From contig NC_087070.1 of the NCBI RefSeq assembly GCF_963678635.1, positions 13,862,539-13,926,538 on the forward strand: a stretch of 64,000 nucleotides of DNA. The letters run 5' to 3'. Origin of the DNA: Symsagittifera roscoffensis (Eukaryota; Xenacoelomorpha; Acoela; Convolutidae). The stretch's first letter is position 1. The number at the start of each line of letters is the position of its first letter. The position numbers and the translations under genes were made by a program. A model generated the notes under the pieces. It worked only from the letters and a program-made list of their open reading frames with translations, did no database searches and was not told the origin of the DNA. Shown piece by piece: positions 43,025 to 54,520 of the stretch.

Positions 43025-44783
43025 GAGAGGCTAGGGACGGCTCCTCCTCCCAGAACACAACCGCTTGAAAGCCGACTCGGGAGATCAGTTGATCAGAACA
43101 GGAATAACTCCCAGACCGTGTCTAGGAGGAACGACCCGCCGGCCATGGCAAACCCTGCTTCAGCAGCCGGACCGTCTGCGAGCGCCGTGCCAGCGGAGGG
43201 AGTTGAACCAGGCAGCGTGCTGCTTTGGAACTGAACAGACCCTAGTCATTGGGGACAGTACAAGACGGACATGTCAACGAAGTTGAACATGAATACCTTG
43301 ACGTGTCGGGAGGACGCAATGAAATTGATTGGCGGAGAGAGTCCCACAGTGTCGCGACTATATCGGATACCGGGCGTGGACTGGCTGCTAGCAGAGCAGG
43401 AGACTCCACATGGCGAGGAGTCCGTAGAATACCTGGTGAACGATGAATTGTTTTATCACGCAGGAGAAATGACCGTGCCGGCGCGGCCGGACTCGGGCAT
43501 AGACACACGACAAGGCCCTTCAGGGCCCAAGCCGAAACCTGATGCAGATGATGATGAATTGATGGATCAGGACGATAACGATAATGACATCGAGGGAAAG
43601 ACGGGAAAACCGGGTGAGACGGATCTAGGAGCGTTGGAGAGAGACTTGCTAGAATACAGGTTCAGTGAAGACGACGATGGGGAAGTCGATGGGAGTCTAT
43701 TGCTGATGACGCCATCGTCTTTCATGTCCCCTACAAAGGAGGCGTCGGCCGACTTATCCCCGATGGACCCAATAAGTCAGGCGAGAGAGTGCCGAAGCAG
43801 GGATCCGCAAAGATTGCTCCATGAGTCACCGAGGAGGAGAAAAATCGAAGAGTCAATGAGGTTATCCTTCCTGAGTACGCTACCGGAAGAGGAATAGGAG
43901 AGATATCAGAGTGAACTGGAAGGCAAGACAAGGGTAACCTGGAGCCGAGTGAACTTCATGGAAAGGTCATGGGACGTGATACGACGATATGGGACGCAGT
44001 CCATAATGAAGGTGGGATTGAACCAACCCATCATGCGTGAGGTCCTGGAGAAAATAGTGAACCCCATGGAGTCGGATGTTCTGACCGAGTCAGTTACAGA
44101 AGACAGTGCTGATGATCAGCAGGTCACAAAGAAATTACCCGTTAGACGAGCCAGAAAGGGGCTGAAGCGACTAAAAGGGAAGACAGGAAGTCGAGATCGG
44201 GCAAGGAGATGGTGCGACGCTGACCGGGGGAGAAAAAGAGAATCTGATACCCCCTATGCTCTTGGCAGGTCTGACCACGACAGCCATGAAATCAAAGAAG
44301 ACAGCACGAACCCTGGCAGACACTAAGCTAGAGATGGATATCATCAATCAGTGTGGATCTGGAGGACTTGAAGATTACAAGCCCTCGCAAACCAACATGG
44401 CCAAGTTGAAACTGGAGGGACAACTCGACGTGGTCGAGTACAGTCGAGTCACTGTGCCGGAATCGGTCTACATGGGAGATCCAACAGGGGGTTATGTGGA
44501 GATGTTGAAAGCCAGGAACTCCGCGAGAGGGCACCTGATGGCTTGGAGCGAGAAGCGAGCCATGCAGGAATATCTGAGAGGACTTACGGAGAATTCTAAC
44601 TTAAATCGGAAATAATACGGCACGGTAATGTCCTCGGAAGCGAACGAAATCGGATTGGAAAAACTACTAGAAATTTCTTGGAGGGCGGCCCTCCAGAGAT
44701 ACTTCGACGAGACGATGCATGCACCTGCGACGATGGCAGCGTGACTGGCTCATCCGTGCACGAGAACTGATCCGCATGTACGG
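43025..44783 (+). pseudogene. Copy C ORF2 middle region, fragmented
   Basis: Open pieces at 43065-43286, 43271-43897, 43949-44326 and 44256-44615 alternate frames. A GDS triplet in a good block-I setting (TLVIGDSTRR, GDS at 43251-43259) may be what remains of the second SGNH-like domain; most of that domain and of the following unknown region of A/B is missing, making ORF2 ~2 kb shorter here. The piece at 43271-43897 is acidic (Asp/Glu-rich) and that at 43949-44326 basic, as in the corresponding part of copy A. It is unclear whether C lost the middle or A/B gained it. Confidence 0.6.
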
Positions 44784-46418
44784 TTGGCTTGGTGCTTGAT
44801 GGGCATCAAGAAGGCGGAATATGAAGCCAGTAATGATTCGAAATCACGGGAACAGGAGCTGGAGTTGATGGAAGCTCTGCGAGCGTTGGTTTCAAAAGAC
44901 AATTCTGCGATAGCATGGGCTAAGCGTAAGGATGCCCTTTGCTTTGTCAGGTTCGTGGTGGATCGTATCCCCACTCCTGTTTTGGGAGAATGCATAAAGA
45001 TCATTCGGCAAAAGGGAGTTGATTGCGAAAGAAACTTCCTTAGGGCACTCCTGGAGCTATATCAGGATATGCCGTTGACTGTACCAAATAGGGAGTCGAA
45101 TGACATGGAGAGCTATCGCAAGTTGGAGGAAGTGAGAAGATATTCCAACAAAGAATTGAAAGTGAACCGGGAGTTGATTGAAGCAGTCAGGGGACAAAAA
45201 GACTTTGCAACACTAGGGAAACTGAAGTCGTTCCAATATGTGTCTGGCATACCGGGGATGGCTTATAATCCCTTCGTGAATGAAGAAGCCAGGGAAGCGT
45301 ACTTCGACTATGAGCAAGTCATAGTACTCAATTTCTGGGTTGAACGGATTAAAGAAACTGGAATGCTGATGGTGGAACAACCCAAGCTGGGAATTATCTT
45401 GGAAGAACGAGTGTTCGAACCCTCGGTTCCCGAGCTAAAGGGGCAAGTGAGTTTTGATTGTGGTTCTTGGGACGGTCCCTTGAAAACCAGTCTAGTAACG
45501 ATGTGGGAACTCATGAAGCCTTCTTGGTGTCCTCATCCTAACGCCTGTTTAATCTGGGACATGACGGCGGATATCACGTTAGACCTGGATGATGACGCGA
45601 GTCTACATGATCTGGCCATGATACACCATCTGCTGGCCTTGAGGTTGACGAAGCGGAAGAGCAACCCATCCACGGAGCTATCCGAGGAAAGTCCATCGAG
45701 CAATTGGTTGGAGCAAGGCACATGCTTGGCTCAACACAGTGGGATGGAAGGACATGTTTGCAACTTGGGACACTGCCTGATTACGCTGAGCGAGCAGCAT
45801 CGACAACTGGCACGATTGTACGGAAGATTGAACATGTCGGATAAGAATGGCATGGAGTTGGTCGCGGACTGTCATGGGGTGACGGATGTAAACTTGACCA
45901 CAGCCTTGGGATTTTGTAGCATGACGAGTTCGATAGAATCGATTGAGCGTCTGGAGCGTGCCCATGAGCTAGTGACGTCCCTCAGCGTGGAAGTAGTCCC
46001 TGGAGCATTGCAGACAGAGCAGAAGATCGGAGGCTGGCGAGAAGCTCTGGAAAATGAAATGAATCTGAAGGATAGTGAAGCCTATCATAAACCTACTGGC
46101 TCAAAATATCTGGTGGGTTCAAGCTCCGCACCATATTGCAATAGTAGGTATTCTACGCACATGGTGGTGATGGATGCGAGGACGCAACAGGTGTTGATTG
46201 ACCAATTTTTCTCTGTGCCAAAGTGCGTAAGGTTGTCCAGAATGTCGGAGAGGTCATATGATTTGTTGGCGAAGATCTTTCGGGGAGTCTCGAAGAGATC
46301 TGAAGGCGAGTTGCAAGACGTAGTGGGTGAAGAGTTCCTGAGATTGAACGAAGGTAATGTGAGTGAGTTCCAGAAGCAGAAAGCGAGTGGAGCGTTACCC
46401 ACTGAATCCCCACCATAG
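44784..46418 (+). pseudogene. Copy C ORF2 C-terminal region, part 1 (unknown family)
   Basis: 545 codons. The first ~95 residues align across the break between segments 3 and 4 of copy A, showing that they are one reading frame in the family. Shared landmarks: YQYVSG.GMAYNPF, PSWCPHPNA, C-x9-H-x-C-x4-C at 45723-45776, and FSVPKCVRLSRMS. The native frame is left by an indel near 46400, followed by the stop at 46416-46418. Function unknown; conserved Cys/His positions suggest a metal site. Confidence 0.72.
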
Positions 46419-46444
46419 AAGAGAAAGACGATTTACACAGAATT

Positions 46445-47146
46445 GTGATGGAGGTGGAACCGTTGCTGGCAGCCTCAGGGTATCGGACCCGAAGGAACAT
46501 AGTGAGAACCCATGGGGAGTATCCTTGCCACTGCTTGGCGCAGACATTGTGGTACCCCAAACGCGGGAATCTGATGCTAGTATGGGACGTGGAGGAGTTG
46601 TACTCTACCGGGTTGCCCGATCAGAATCAACAGGTGTCAATCGTGGTGGGTAGTGCCATGCTGGCAGTGAGATGGTTGGAGGCTAACGCGGATACAAGTG
46701 AACAAGAGACGGCCGTGTCGACTCCTGAGCAGCTGAGCAACGTGAAGATGAGCCGTGAATTGGATCTTTTTAGAACCACCTGCAAGGTTCTGAGAATACC
46801 CAAAGCCATTGAAAGAATATGGTCAGGGCAAAGATTGATGCCTTGGTTCCGTGCAGTGATGACATCATGGATGTATGAACGCGCGAAGTGTCACATGTCG
46901 AGGAACACGGAAGCCTATCAATCTTTCCAGCTAGATATAGGACCGGGAGCCTATAAGAGAGCATTCCTGATGCACAGAAACACGGTCACCACGGCGGTGA
47001 AGCGAGTAGCTGGAGCGCCTTGTGTAACTGAGGATGAGAAGAAAGAGGTCTTAAGAGCTGACCTAGAACGAAATGTGAGCCTTTGTCTTCACAACAGCTT
47101 TTGCAGGAACCATGCTGGAGAAAGTCCTAGAAGACAGCGAAGCTGA
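46445..47146 (+). pseudogene. Copy C ORF2 C-terminal region, part 2 (unknown family)
   Basis: Continues the homology to copy A (9010-9760) in a shifted frame. It starts just before EVEPLLAASG and holds HGEYPCHCLAQTLWYP (46511-46558), PWFRAVMTSWMY and LERNVSLCLHNSFC. The end at 47146 lies ~70 residues short of A's, with different, basic last residues. It is followed by Lys-rich sequence in other frames. Confidence 0.7.
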
Positions 47147-47930
47147 AGATCAGGATGAAGATGATGGAACAAAAAGGACAGGTGAAGACGTGAGCAAGAA
47201 AAGAAGAGAAGGAGAAAAAAACTTGATTGTCATTGTGTGTTAAAACTTAAACCAATCAACCAAGTTTGATTATTGAACTTGTTGAACTTTTTGTTTTGAT
47301 TTAGTTTGGTCAAACCGAACTTTGAATATTGTTGCAATTGTTAAAATTGTTGAAAGAAAATTTTAGTTATACTACTTATGTATATATATAGAACATAGGT
47401 GAGTATATTTACCTATTTAAACATGACTGAAGTTTTCAACCTGTGTAAGACACAATTTCACTGCGTGGCGACGTGGTAGGTTTGGGTAAACTCTCTCGAG
47501 AAGGGTGAGTAACTCAATAACTTTCCTAGCCACAGAGTTTCTTAGTTTTAATATTGAAAGGACTGCATAAATAACTGATTATACTTGGTGAGTGACGTTA
47601 AGTTAATTTTAACGGGTGCGTGGCCGTGCCACGTCCCATTTTTTTAATCACAAAGAGCGAAAAGAAGTTTTATGGCAAGACGACGTAGGTAGTCAGAAAA
47701 GAAATTTTATCTAGGACACTCCTCATGGTGCAAATTTTGTGAAAATGTTGAAAGGCAGTGAGATGTAGTACGATGCCATTTGTGACAAGTAGTGAGTTGA
47801 GGTGGAGTAGATAAATTTCATTTTCTTATGCGATTTGTAAGATTGATTACAGAGAACTGGAACACTACTTGACGATAACCCGGTGTTATGCGATTAATAG
47901 GGACATTGATGGGGACTTGTCCGGAGAGTA
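47147..47930 (+). other. Copy C: 3' untranslated region ending in a polypurine tract
   Basis: AT-rich non-coding sequence with no open frame supported by homology. It ends with TTGTCCGGAGAGTA (47917-47930) directly before the LTR's TGTGCC, matching copy A's GAGTCCGGGGAGTA. Confidence 0.65.
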
Positions 47931-48686
47931 TGTGCCATTCTGCCAGTTAGGCACAGCGCAACCTTCCGGCGACACGAAAGAAAACGAATAAAGGCCTTAG
48001 TAACAAAAAAGTATTGCCAAGGAGAGTAGGAAACTTCTAGAATTTTTATTTTTAAAATTTCAATTGAAGAGTGAATATTTCTGAGAAATATAAAAAGACG
48101 GCCATTTTGACTGAAAGGGACGAAAAAACAGAACAACGACAAATATTGTGGAAAACGGTCGCACAAGAGACGAGAAATACGAAGCCTCTTATCGTGGCAA
48201 CAACACACGATAAGACTCTTAGCAGTGGATATTAGTGGAGAAGGAAGCTTCAGTGGGGAAGGAATATTCCACCGAACCCTCCCGTGCCACAAATTGGGAG
48301 AGATAATAATGTTATCTCAGGAAGATTACGGGAGCGGAGGCTTGGTCCCCCAGAGACTGTTTTATGTGAAGGGACTATATAAAACTGACTTTGTAGCTAC
48401 TTGGATGTCGTGAAACTTTGAATTAACACCGGTATTATTTGATATTTTAGTAAATGAGTAGCTAGAAAGAGGAAAGGGTCAATCCATCTCCAATGGATTT
48501 AATATAGAACTGTCACACAAAAACATATTAAAATAGGTTGTTCGAGCCGTGTTTTTAATAGCAATCACGTAGTCTGAGGATCCGGGACTCAGCTATGTGG
48601 TTGTGTTCGCATGTAAACGAAAGCTGATCAAAAGTCGTTTGACTGATGGCCTAAAAATAGTAACTTTTTACTTAGGACTAAACAGA
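47931..48686 (+). repeat. Copy C: 3' LTR, right end not resolved
   Basis: Starts TGTGCCATTC after the purine tract, as A and B do. The sequence is largely different from theirs, but the AATCCAT/ATGGATT hairpin (48481-48499) and the order of the following blocks (GTTGTTCGAGCC, GTTTTTAATAGC) correspond. A TATA-like TATATAAAA lies at 48376-48384. I see no matching GTTACA end; the LTR seems cut by the LINE fragment starting at ~48690. Confidence 0.65.
48376..48384 (+). promoter_or_regulatory. Copy C LTR: TATA-box-like element
   Basis: TATATAAAA, ~105 bases before the conserved LTR hairpin, in the position expected for a U3 promoter. No start site can be read from sequence. Confidence 0.45.
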
Positions 48687-48689
48687 CCA

Positions 48690-50700
48690 GAAAATCAACT
48701 GGCAAGGTCGAGACGGTGAAAAACGAGCAGGATTAAGGTAACTGACGCCTGCCAGTCGTTAATAGGTACTTTTTCTACGCTCCGTCGCTGTGTAGTATTT
48801 GGGCGAATGTTATACACATATTTTATGAAAAGTAGCGGGCCGAGTAAGAAACCTTGAGGTACACCACTACTGACAGGTATTGTTTCAGAAATAATGTCAT
48901 TCAGATAAGTAACTAGCATTTTTTTAAAAAAAAATTACCTCCAATGTCTAAATTTTCAATTTTATGAAGCAGCAAGTCGTGTGGAACACTATGAAACGCT
49001 TTTTTGAAGTCAAATAAAGCAAAATTTTTGTTTTCCTTTTCATCGTGTTTGTTGTACAGAAGGTCTAAAAACAAAAATAGTTGAGCAACAACTGACCCAT
49101 GTCTTCTTGTCCCTGTTGCGATTGGTCTAGTTGCTTTTTTTCAATGTCATACAGTTCATCAAAATTAGGTTTTTCCAGGACTTTCCATATGCTGCATAAA
49201 AGACTTATGCGTCGGTACCGTTCAATCATTGCTCTGTTCTGGTCCTTACATATTGGTATCACTTCACATTTCTTCCAATCAGATGGAAAGAAGCATTTTT
49301 AGGGCAGTTTTCAAAATCCTTATTAATAACTTGGACAAAGATGGTAGATTTTTGAGCACTGTTTTTCCTATCCGGTCTGGGCCACATGTCTTACTAGCTT
49401 GCAGCTTTTTCAAAAATTTCGTTATTTTCATTTCATCGATCTCGAGTTTATTGATTCTTTGTCTATTGCAACAATTTTTTTGTTATTTGAATACTTTTAA
49501 GGAAAACATTGAAAAAAAAATCACTGAAAAATTTACTTTTTTGCTCGTCCTCATTTGTTTTTTGATTTCTATAAGTCATTGTCACGGGGTACCTGCTGCT
49601 TTTGTGCATCAATTTTAGATACTTTGGAAGATCAGAGAATCTTCGCCCTCGTACAACGTAACTTTAAAACTCTGCTTGATCTTCGTTTAGCGACGTTTTC
49701 AGTCCTTTCTCCATTTTCTTAAGTTTGACAACTCTTTAAGAAGACATTTTCGCTTAAAAAGTTGATATCATTTTAAAGAGGTGTGAGGACTCTTTCCAAA
49801 CTCATAGAGGGAGATTTGATCTATGTGTAATTGTTTGGAGAACATTTTCGGTTAAAATTTGATCAAGCCATTTGTACCATTGTTTTACTACTTCATCAAC
49901 GCTAGTATGGTAGTAAGGATCAAAAGGTTGCTCTTCTATGTAGAAGTTTAGGTCTTTCCAGTCTACCCTGTTAAAAGCAAACTTTTTCTACACACTGTTG
50001 TGCTTAATTTTTATTTCTACTTGCAGTGCAACAAAAAAAAGGATTCGTGGTCTTAGTTGAAGCTTTTGTTAAAATCATTGCTACAAGATCGATTGATGAT
50101 TTTGTTTGGATTTTTTGTTAAAAACACATTGAACTGGTTGTTCTCTTCTTGTTTTAGAGACTCTTGAAAATTTAACTCCAGAAGAAATTTGACACTCGAA
50201 AAATTTGTGTTGATTTTCATTCTGCGAGTATAATGTCTTCCAAATAGTGCACTCGAAGTTCATATCTCCCGTGAGTATGACTGATTTACAATTTTCAGTT
50301 TTTGCATAGATTGTGATTTTTTCTATCAGGAATACCATCGCTTCCTCTGGCCGCCTATAGGAACTGATTTTGGAGGGATTATACAAACAACATCTTACTG
50401 CTTAGTCATCTTTTGATTTAACTTTGATTGCGACGTTTTCATTTTGTTTCAGAAAAAATTCGTTCGTGAGGCATGCTTTTAACCGCTATGTGCACTCCTC
50501 CATGTTTAGATTTGTAATTTCAGTAGTTTTATCAATTCTATGATTCGTGTAGTCATTAAGGAAAAGGCTTTCGTCAGGTATGTCATTGGTTAGCCATGTC
50601 TCTGTAAGACAAAGGATGTCCAAGTTATTTTTTATTGCTAAACAATTAGCAAAGTTTAAGCGTCTTTTTAGGCCCAGCAAACTTCTTACATTGAAAATCA
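48690..50700 (-). mobile_element. CR1/Jockey-like LINE, copy 2: endonuclease and RT, broken
   Basis: Read on the minus strand from 50690: an APE-type endonuclease start (NNLDILCLTETWLTNDIPDE, ~50625-50565), the later endonuclease motif GDMNFECTIW (~50260), then a decayed middle, the RT entry (IPICKDQNRAMIERYRRISL, 49262-49180), the palm segment with KKAFHSVP-like sequence near 48990, and SSGVPQGFLLGPLLF (48860-48815). The YxDD block is not reached. Stops and shifts occur throughout. The RT entry is nearly identical to copy 1 at 28870-29720, so both come from one family. The unit is truncated at both ends. Confidence 0.78.
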
Positions 50701-50925
50701 GAACACTTATTCGCGAGTTAATTTATACAATTGAACTATTTTTGTTTTTGTTGGTTTCATTATCAACCCATATTTGTGTTTCTGCTGCTGCAACTTGTGT
50801 TTACGTTTTCTAATTTCAATTGCTTCTTATTTCAATTGCGTTTCTGCAGATGGTCATTTTCAACAGCTTATTCATCTGGAGTTACTTCTCTACTTATGGA
50901 AACGGGTGTTTTTTAGTCTTTCGTT

Positions 50926-51255
50926 TTGCTAAGTGACAAGAGTATGAGCTGTTTTGCAAAGTCACTGTCAATCTTGACAATTAGGTTGCAATCTTTCCCT
51001 TCAAAAAATTGGAGAAATCCGGCACGTGGAGAAAAACACAAATCCTCGAAAAATACAGAAATCCTCGTTACAGACATTACCCGGTGTGTGGAATGTGGTT
51101 CCATTAACGATTATGTGAGAGATTGTGCACAGGACAATGATAATGCCGAAAAGTCGAAAACGGGACATGCTTACTCTCGAAATTCGTTATCTCGGGTACA
51201 AGAAGCTCTGGAGGCTCATGAGTCAGAGGAAGAGTTGAAACCGAGTCGATGGTAA
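50926..51255 (+). pseudogene. Copia-type element: gag fragment with partial zinc knuckle
   Basis: A 109-codon frame with CVECGSINDYVRDC, a knuckle spaced like C-x2-C-x4-H-x4-C but with the His position replaced by Asp. It is followed by a Ser/Glu-rich stretch. It directly precedes a copia-like protease on the same strand, so I read it as the end of that element's gag. Weak by itself; context supports it. Confidence 0.5.
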
Positions 51256-52245
51256 GATTTGCTTTACTGGCCGATAGCAGACAAACTGGTCTAACTACAC
51301 TTGCAACCAGCTCATGATTGCTGAATGAACGCGTCAATTACGGTATCCTTGACATTGAGCATACCAGCACTGTTTGTGGAGGGTTCAGTTTGATAAATTT
51401 ATTCGTATTCTACCTGCTGATTTGACTGTAGAGATCTATAATTCAAACACGGTTGAATGAGATGTGACAGAAGGTGAAATACTTTTGCTCATCAGCGACA
51501 AAGCTTTAAAAAGGGACAACATCAATTTGAATACTGCGACAGATACAGAACAAATCTTTGGCTGCAATTGGTCAATGAAAGCCACTACGTCAGGCCATTA
51601 CGTACTACTTTTGCTTAAATTAAGCGAAAAAACGAATGCGGTATCCACCGCGATTGTGACTTCGAAGGGGAAAAAATTGTCACGACGGTAGAGTTGACAA
51701 AACTGCATAAACAATTCAGCCAATATAGAATAACTGCTCTAAACAAGCTTCTCCTGTCAGCAAATTTTTGTTTTCCAAACAAAAGTTGGGACATTGCGTG
51801 CAAAAGTGCGAGTTCTGCCAAGCGGACGCAAAACCTGCCAGAAAACCTATTGTCAGTATCTCCACATGTTCATTATTAGCTTTGTCCTGCTTGAAAAACG
51901 CAATTGCTTTATCCAAAGGTATACCAGTTTTCTCGGTTTTTTCTAGCGGTAATTGTTCCAAATGAGACAACAAGAAGCGTTGTCATTGTCTCTTACAAGT
52001 ATTGGATAGCATATTTTGGACCTCCATAAGAATCTACTTTGACGCATAATCGAAAAAAAAATTGATAATAATGGAATCTGTGAGAGAAATAATTCTGTTC
52101 TAAAAAGTATATCAACAAAATGCGATCAGAACATCCCAAGCTTGATGCAGATACAGTAATAGACGCATCTGCAGCCGCTCATAACAATTTATGTGCCTCT
52201 TCTTTTGATAGAGTGCTAAGTCACTCCAATCTTAGGTAATTAGTC
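51256..52245 (+). pseudogene. Copia-type element: protease and integrase remnants
   Basis: In pieces across frames: a protease-like GILDIEHTSTVCGG (~51340-51385) with EILLLISDKALKRDNINLNT and SGHYVLLLLKL (51470-51620), which is the order seen after the active site of many copia proteases; then the integrase zinc-finger half KLHKQFSQYR (~51700) and CEFCQADAKPARKP (~51810-51855); then an integrase core tail (HPKLDADTVIDASAAAHNNL, ~52130-52190). The order protease-integrase, before any RT, is the Ty1/copia order. RT would be next but is absent; the RT end and RNase H of such an element reappear at 58.8-59.7 kb. Everything is degenerate. Confidence 0.6.
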
Positions 52246-52289
52246 AACAGACCTTTGAGGAGTTGGCAGAAGGCAAGCTAGACTCCCGA

Positions 52290-52496
52290 TTAGGGTCGAT
52301 CTCGGGTGGAAGGATTTTGAGCACAAGAGTTTCCAGTCTCTCTTCCACGTACAGGCATCTGTCGACTGTAACACCACGCATGCTTCTTGGAGCAATGATT
52401 TTGCAAGCGCTTCAGTACGTTGTAAGTTCTTAGACACTTCGGGCAGTGATATACGCTCGGGTCGTTTGCAGGGTGTATCTCTTCCTCTGCAGTCAC
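52290..52496 (-). pseudogene. C2H2 zinc-finger-like fragment
   Basis: A 68-codon minus-strand frame with YHCPKCLRTYNVLKRLQNHC...H, fitting C-x2-C-x12-H-x4-H. It is isolated between the copia fragment and copy D. It could be part of another mobile element or chance. No gene can be built around it. Confidence 0.35.
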
Positions 52497-52545
52497 CTCT
52501 ATTTCTTCGTCCTACCAACTGAACACCGGGGAACAAATATCTTAG

Positions 52546-54520
52546 GGAGACAATCGGGATTGCCTGTAGAACTCCTGCTCGAGTCAAAGATGGTCAGGGA
52601 GACGTTGAAGGCAAAAAGTTATGACCTAGAGGAAGTAGAGAACGGGAGAGTAGCAGTAGGACAAGACATGATTGCTTCAGAAACTGGCTGACAAAAAAGC
52701 CCGTGGACACGAATAAGAAGACTAAAGAACCAGAATTTACGATATTGAGGTGGAACAAAGAAAGCCCGCGCGGAAAAAATTAGTTGGAAGATAAAAATTT
52801 AGAGATGGAAGAAGTGGTGCGGACGTTAGTCGAGAAATTCCCAGATGAGATACTCATGCAGACAACATTGAGGAGGGAAAAGGTGTCTTTCAAGTTGGAG
52901 GCTGAAGAGCCCGAAGCAGATCAAAAGTCCGGGGAGTGGATGGTGAATGCAGAAGAGAGTGAAGGAGAAAATTTCTCCGGGGAGCCAAAAGAAGCGGTTG
53001 AGAACTCTGCGGGAAATGAAGACGAGCAAGACAGCCTATGCATGATGCTAGTAAAAGCAAAGAGGAGGAATCGGGATAGAGAAATGCTGATGGAATCCTC
53101 GTCTTGAACGTACAACCTAGACTGTGATAATGCAAATGGAGGAGAAGAACTATAGATTTTAGCGGTATCAAGGAAAAGTTTCAGAGAGTTGTCATGTAAT
53201 TCGAACGTACGGAAGAATCTAGAGCTCGAAAGCAACAGAGAGGTCTTGAGCAAGATAGTGTGTGTCAAACTGAGAGACGACATGCACAACCCGGAAATGA
53301 TGGCACTGAAGGAGCACGTGACGGCGAGGTACAGGCTATCAGACTTGATTCGGGCACAGAAAGTTGATAATTTGACCAGCCATTTCTCCAAGTGGATCAC
53401 AAGGCAAATAGCGTGGTGGCCTGCAAGAGAGTAGATGAAGAACGAATACTGCTCAAACACAACCTCATCACACTATCGCAGCTGTATCAGACAGAAGTGC
53501 TTTTCAGGTCACATGATCAAATGGGACATCAGGAAAGAGATAAAGTGCAACAAAGAATACTGCATCGGTTTGATTGGCATGGTATGAGGAAAGTGTGCAA
53601 GAGATGGGTTAATGCATGTTTGTCACGCCTGCAAGTGAAGAACCCGAAGAAAAAGAAACTCCCACTCAAATCGGTGAAAACTCGGAGTTTAATTAGGTCG
53701 TGCAGATTGAACATTAAAAAATCTGAACAAAAGAAACGGGAAATAATTAAATACTGGTATTCAAAAACCACTGGCGGAAGCCGTACCGTGTCAAACGGCC
53801 TCAGCGGAAGAAACTTGTGTTCACTTGATTACGCACTGCTTCGAGATATGGTTGTCCCATGACTTTTCAATCAGAAAACGGGAAGGCCTTCGTCGGGAAT
53901 CTGACGAAAAGGTTGATGAAGAGATCCCACAACGCTCAAGCACACTCGACGACCTACCACCCACAGTCATATGGGCTGGTGGAAAGGCAAAATAGGACGC
54001 TAGTGAATATGCTTAGGGTATATTGCTCGAGGTACATGACAAATTGGGACAAACACTTGCCGCAAGTAGTGGAAGCATACAACAGCACGCAACACTCGAC
54101 AACAGGGATTAGTCCATTCATGATGCTGACAAGCAATGAAAGGGCAATGCCGCTGACATTCTTCTAACCAGAGTACGAGGGGCAAAAGACTTCACCCCAA
54201 GCCTACGTGAGGGAGGCAATCAAGATAAAACAATCTTCATATGAACTGTGTAGATGGAACACAGCTCATGCACAGATGAGACAACGCAAAAAGTACGATG
54301 AGAAAATACTACAAGCAAAACGGTACACTGTTGGAAAGTATGTCTGGGTGCTTTAGAACGTCATACCTCCAAAAAGAAGTTGTTGAAGAAATGGAGAGGG
54401 CCGTTCATGATAACAGAGGTACACAGGCAGGGTCAGTTTTATCGCCTGAGCAAAGGACGACTCGCGCACTATGAAAATCCGAAGCATCAAGTGCCGTCAC
54501 CGGAGGATTGGTGCCTGCTC
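52546..54520 (+). pseudogene. Copy D: linker, integrase zinc region, integrase core and GPF module, decayed
   Basis: Homology to copy B starts abruptly in the RNase H-integrase linker (LLESKMVRETLKAKSYDLEE; B 20165 on), so D is 5'-truncated. The zinc region (~53520-53640) has lost one Cys (CLSRLQ in place of CLACLQ). The core is broken near 53700-53860; the second Asp is Glu (QSENGKAF), and the Glu of VERQNR is present (~53980). The GPF module follows (KWRGPFMITEV, ~54390-54420). D is closer to A/B than to C. Confidence 0.8.

Noticed and set aside
51716-51973. Separate minus-strand gene overlapping the copia integrase
   Set aside because: The plus-strand reading matches the integrase zinc finger and its neighbours in order; the minus-strand frame is its shadow.
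52240-52587. A host zinc-finger gene on the minus strand
   Set aside because: Only one finger, no further exons, and it is surrounded by retroelement debris.
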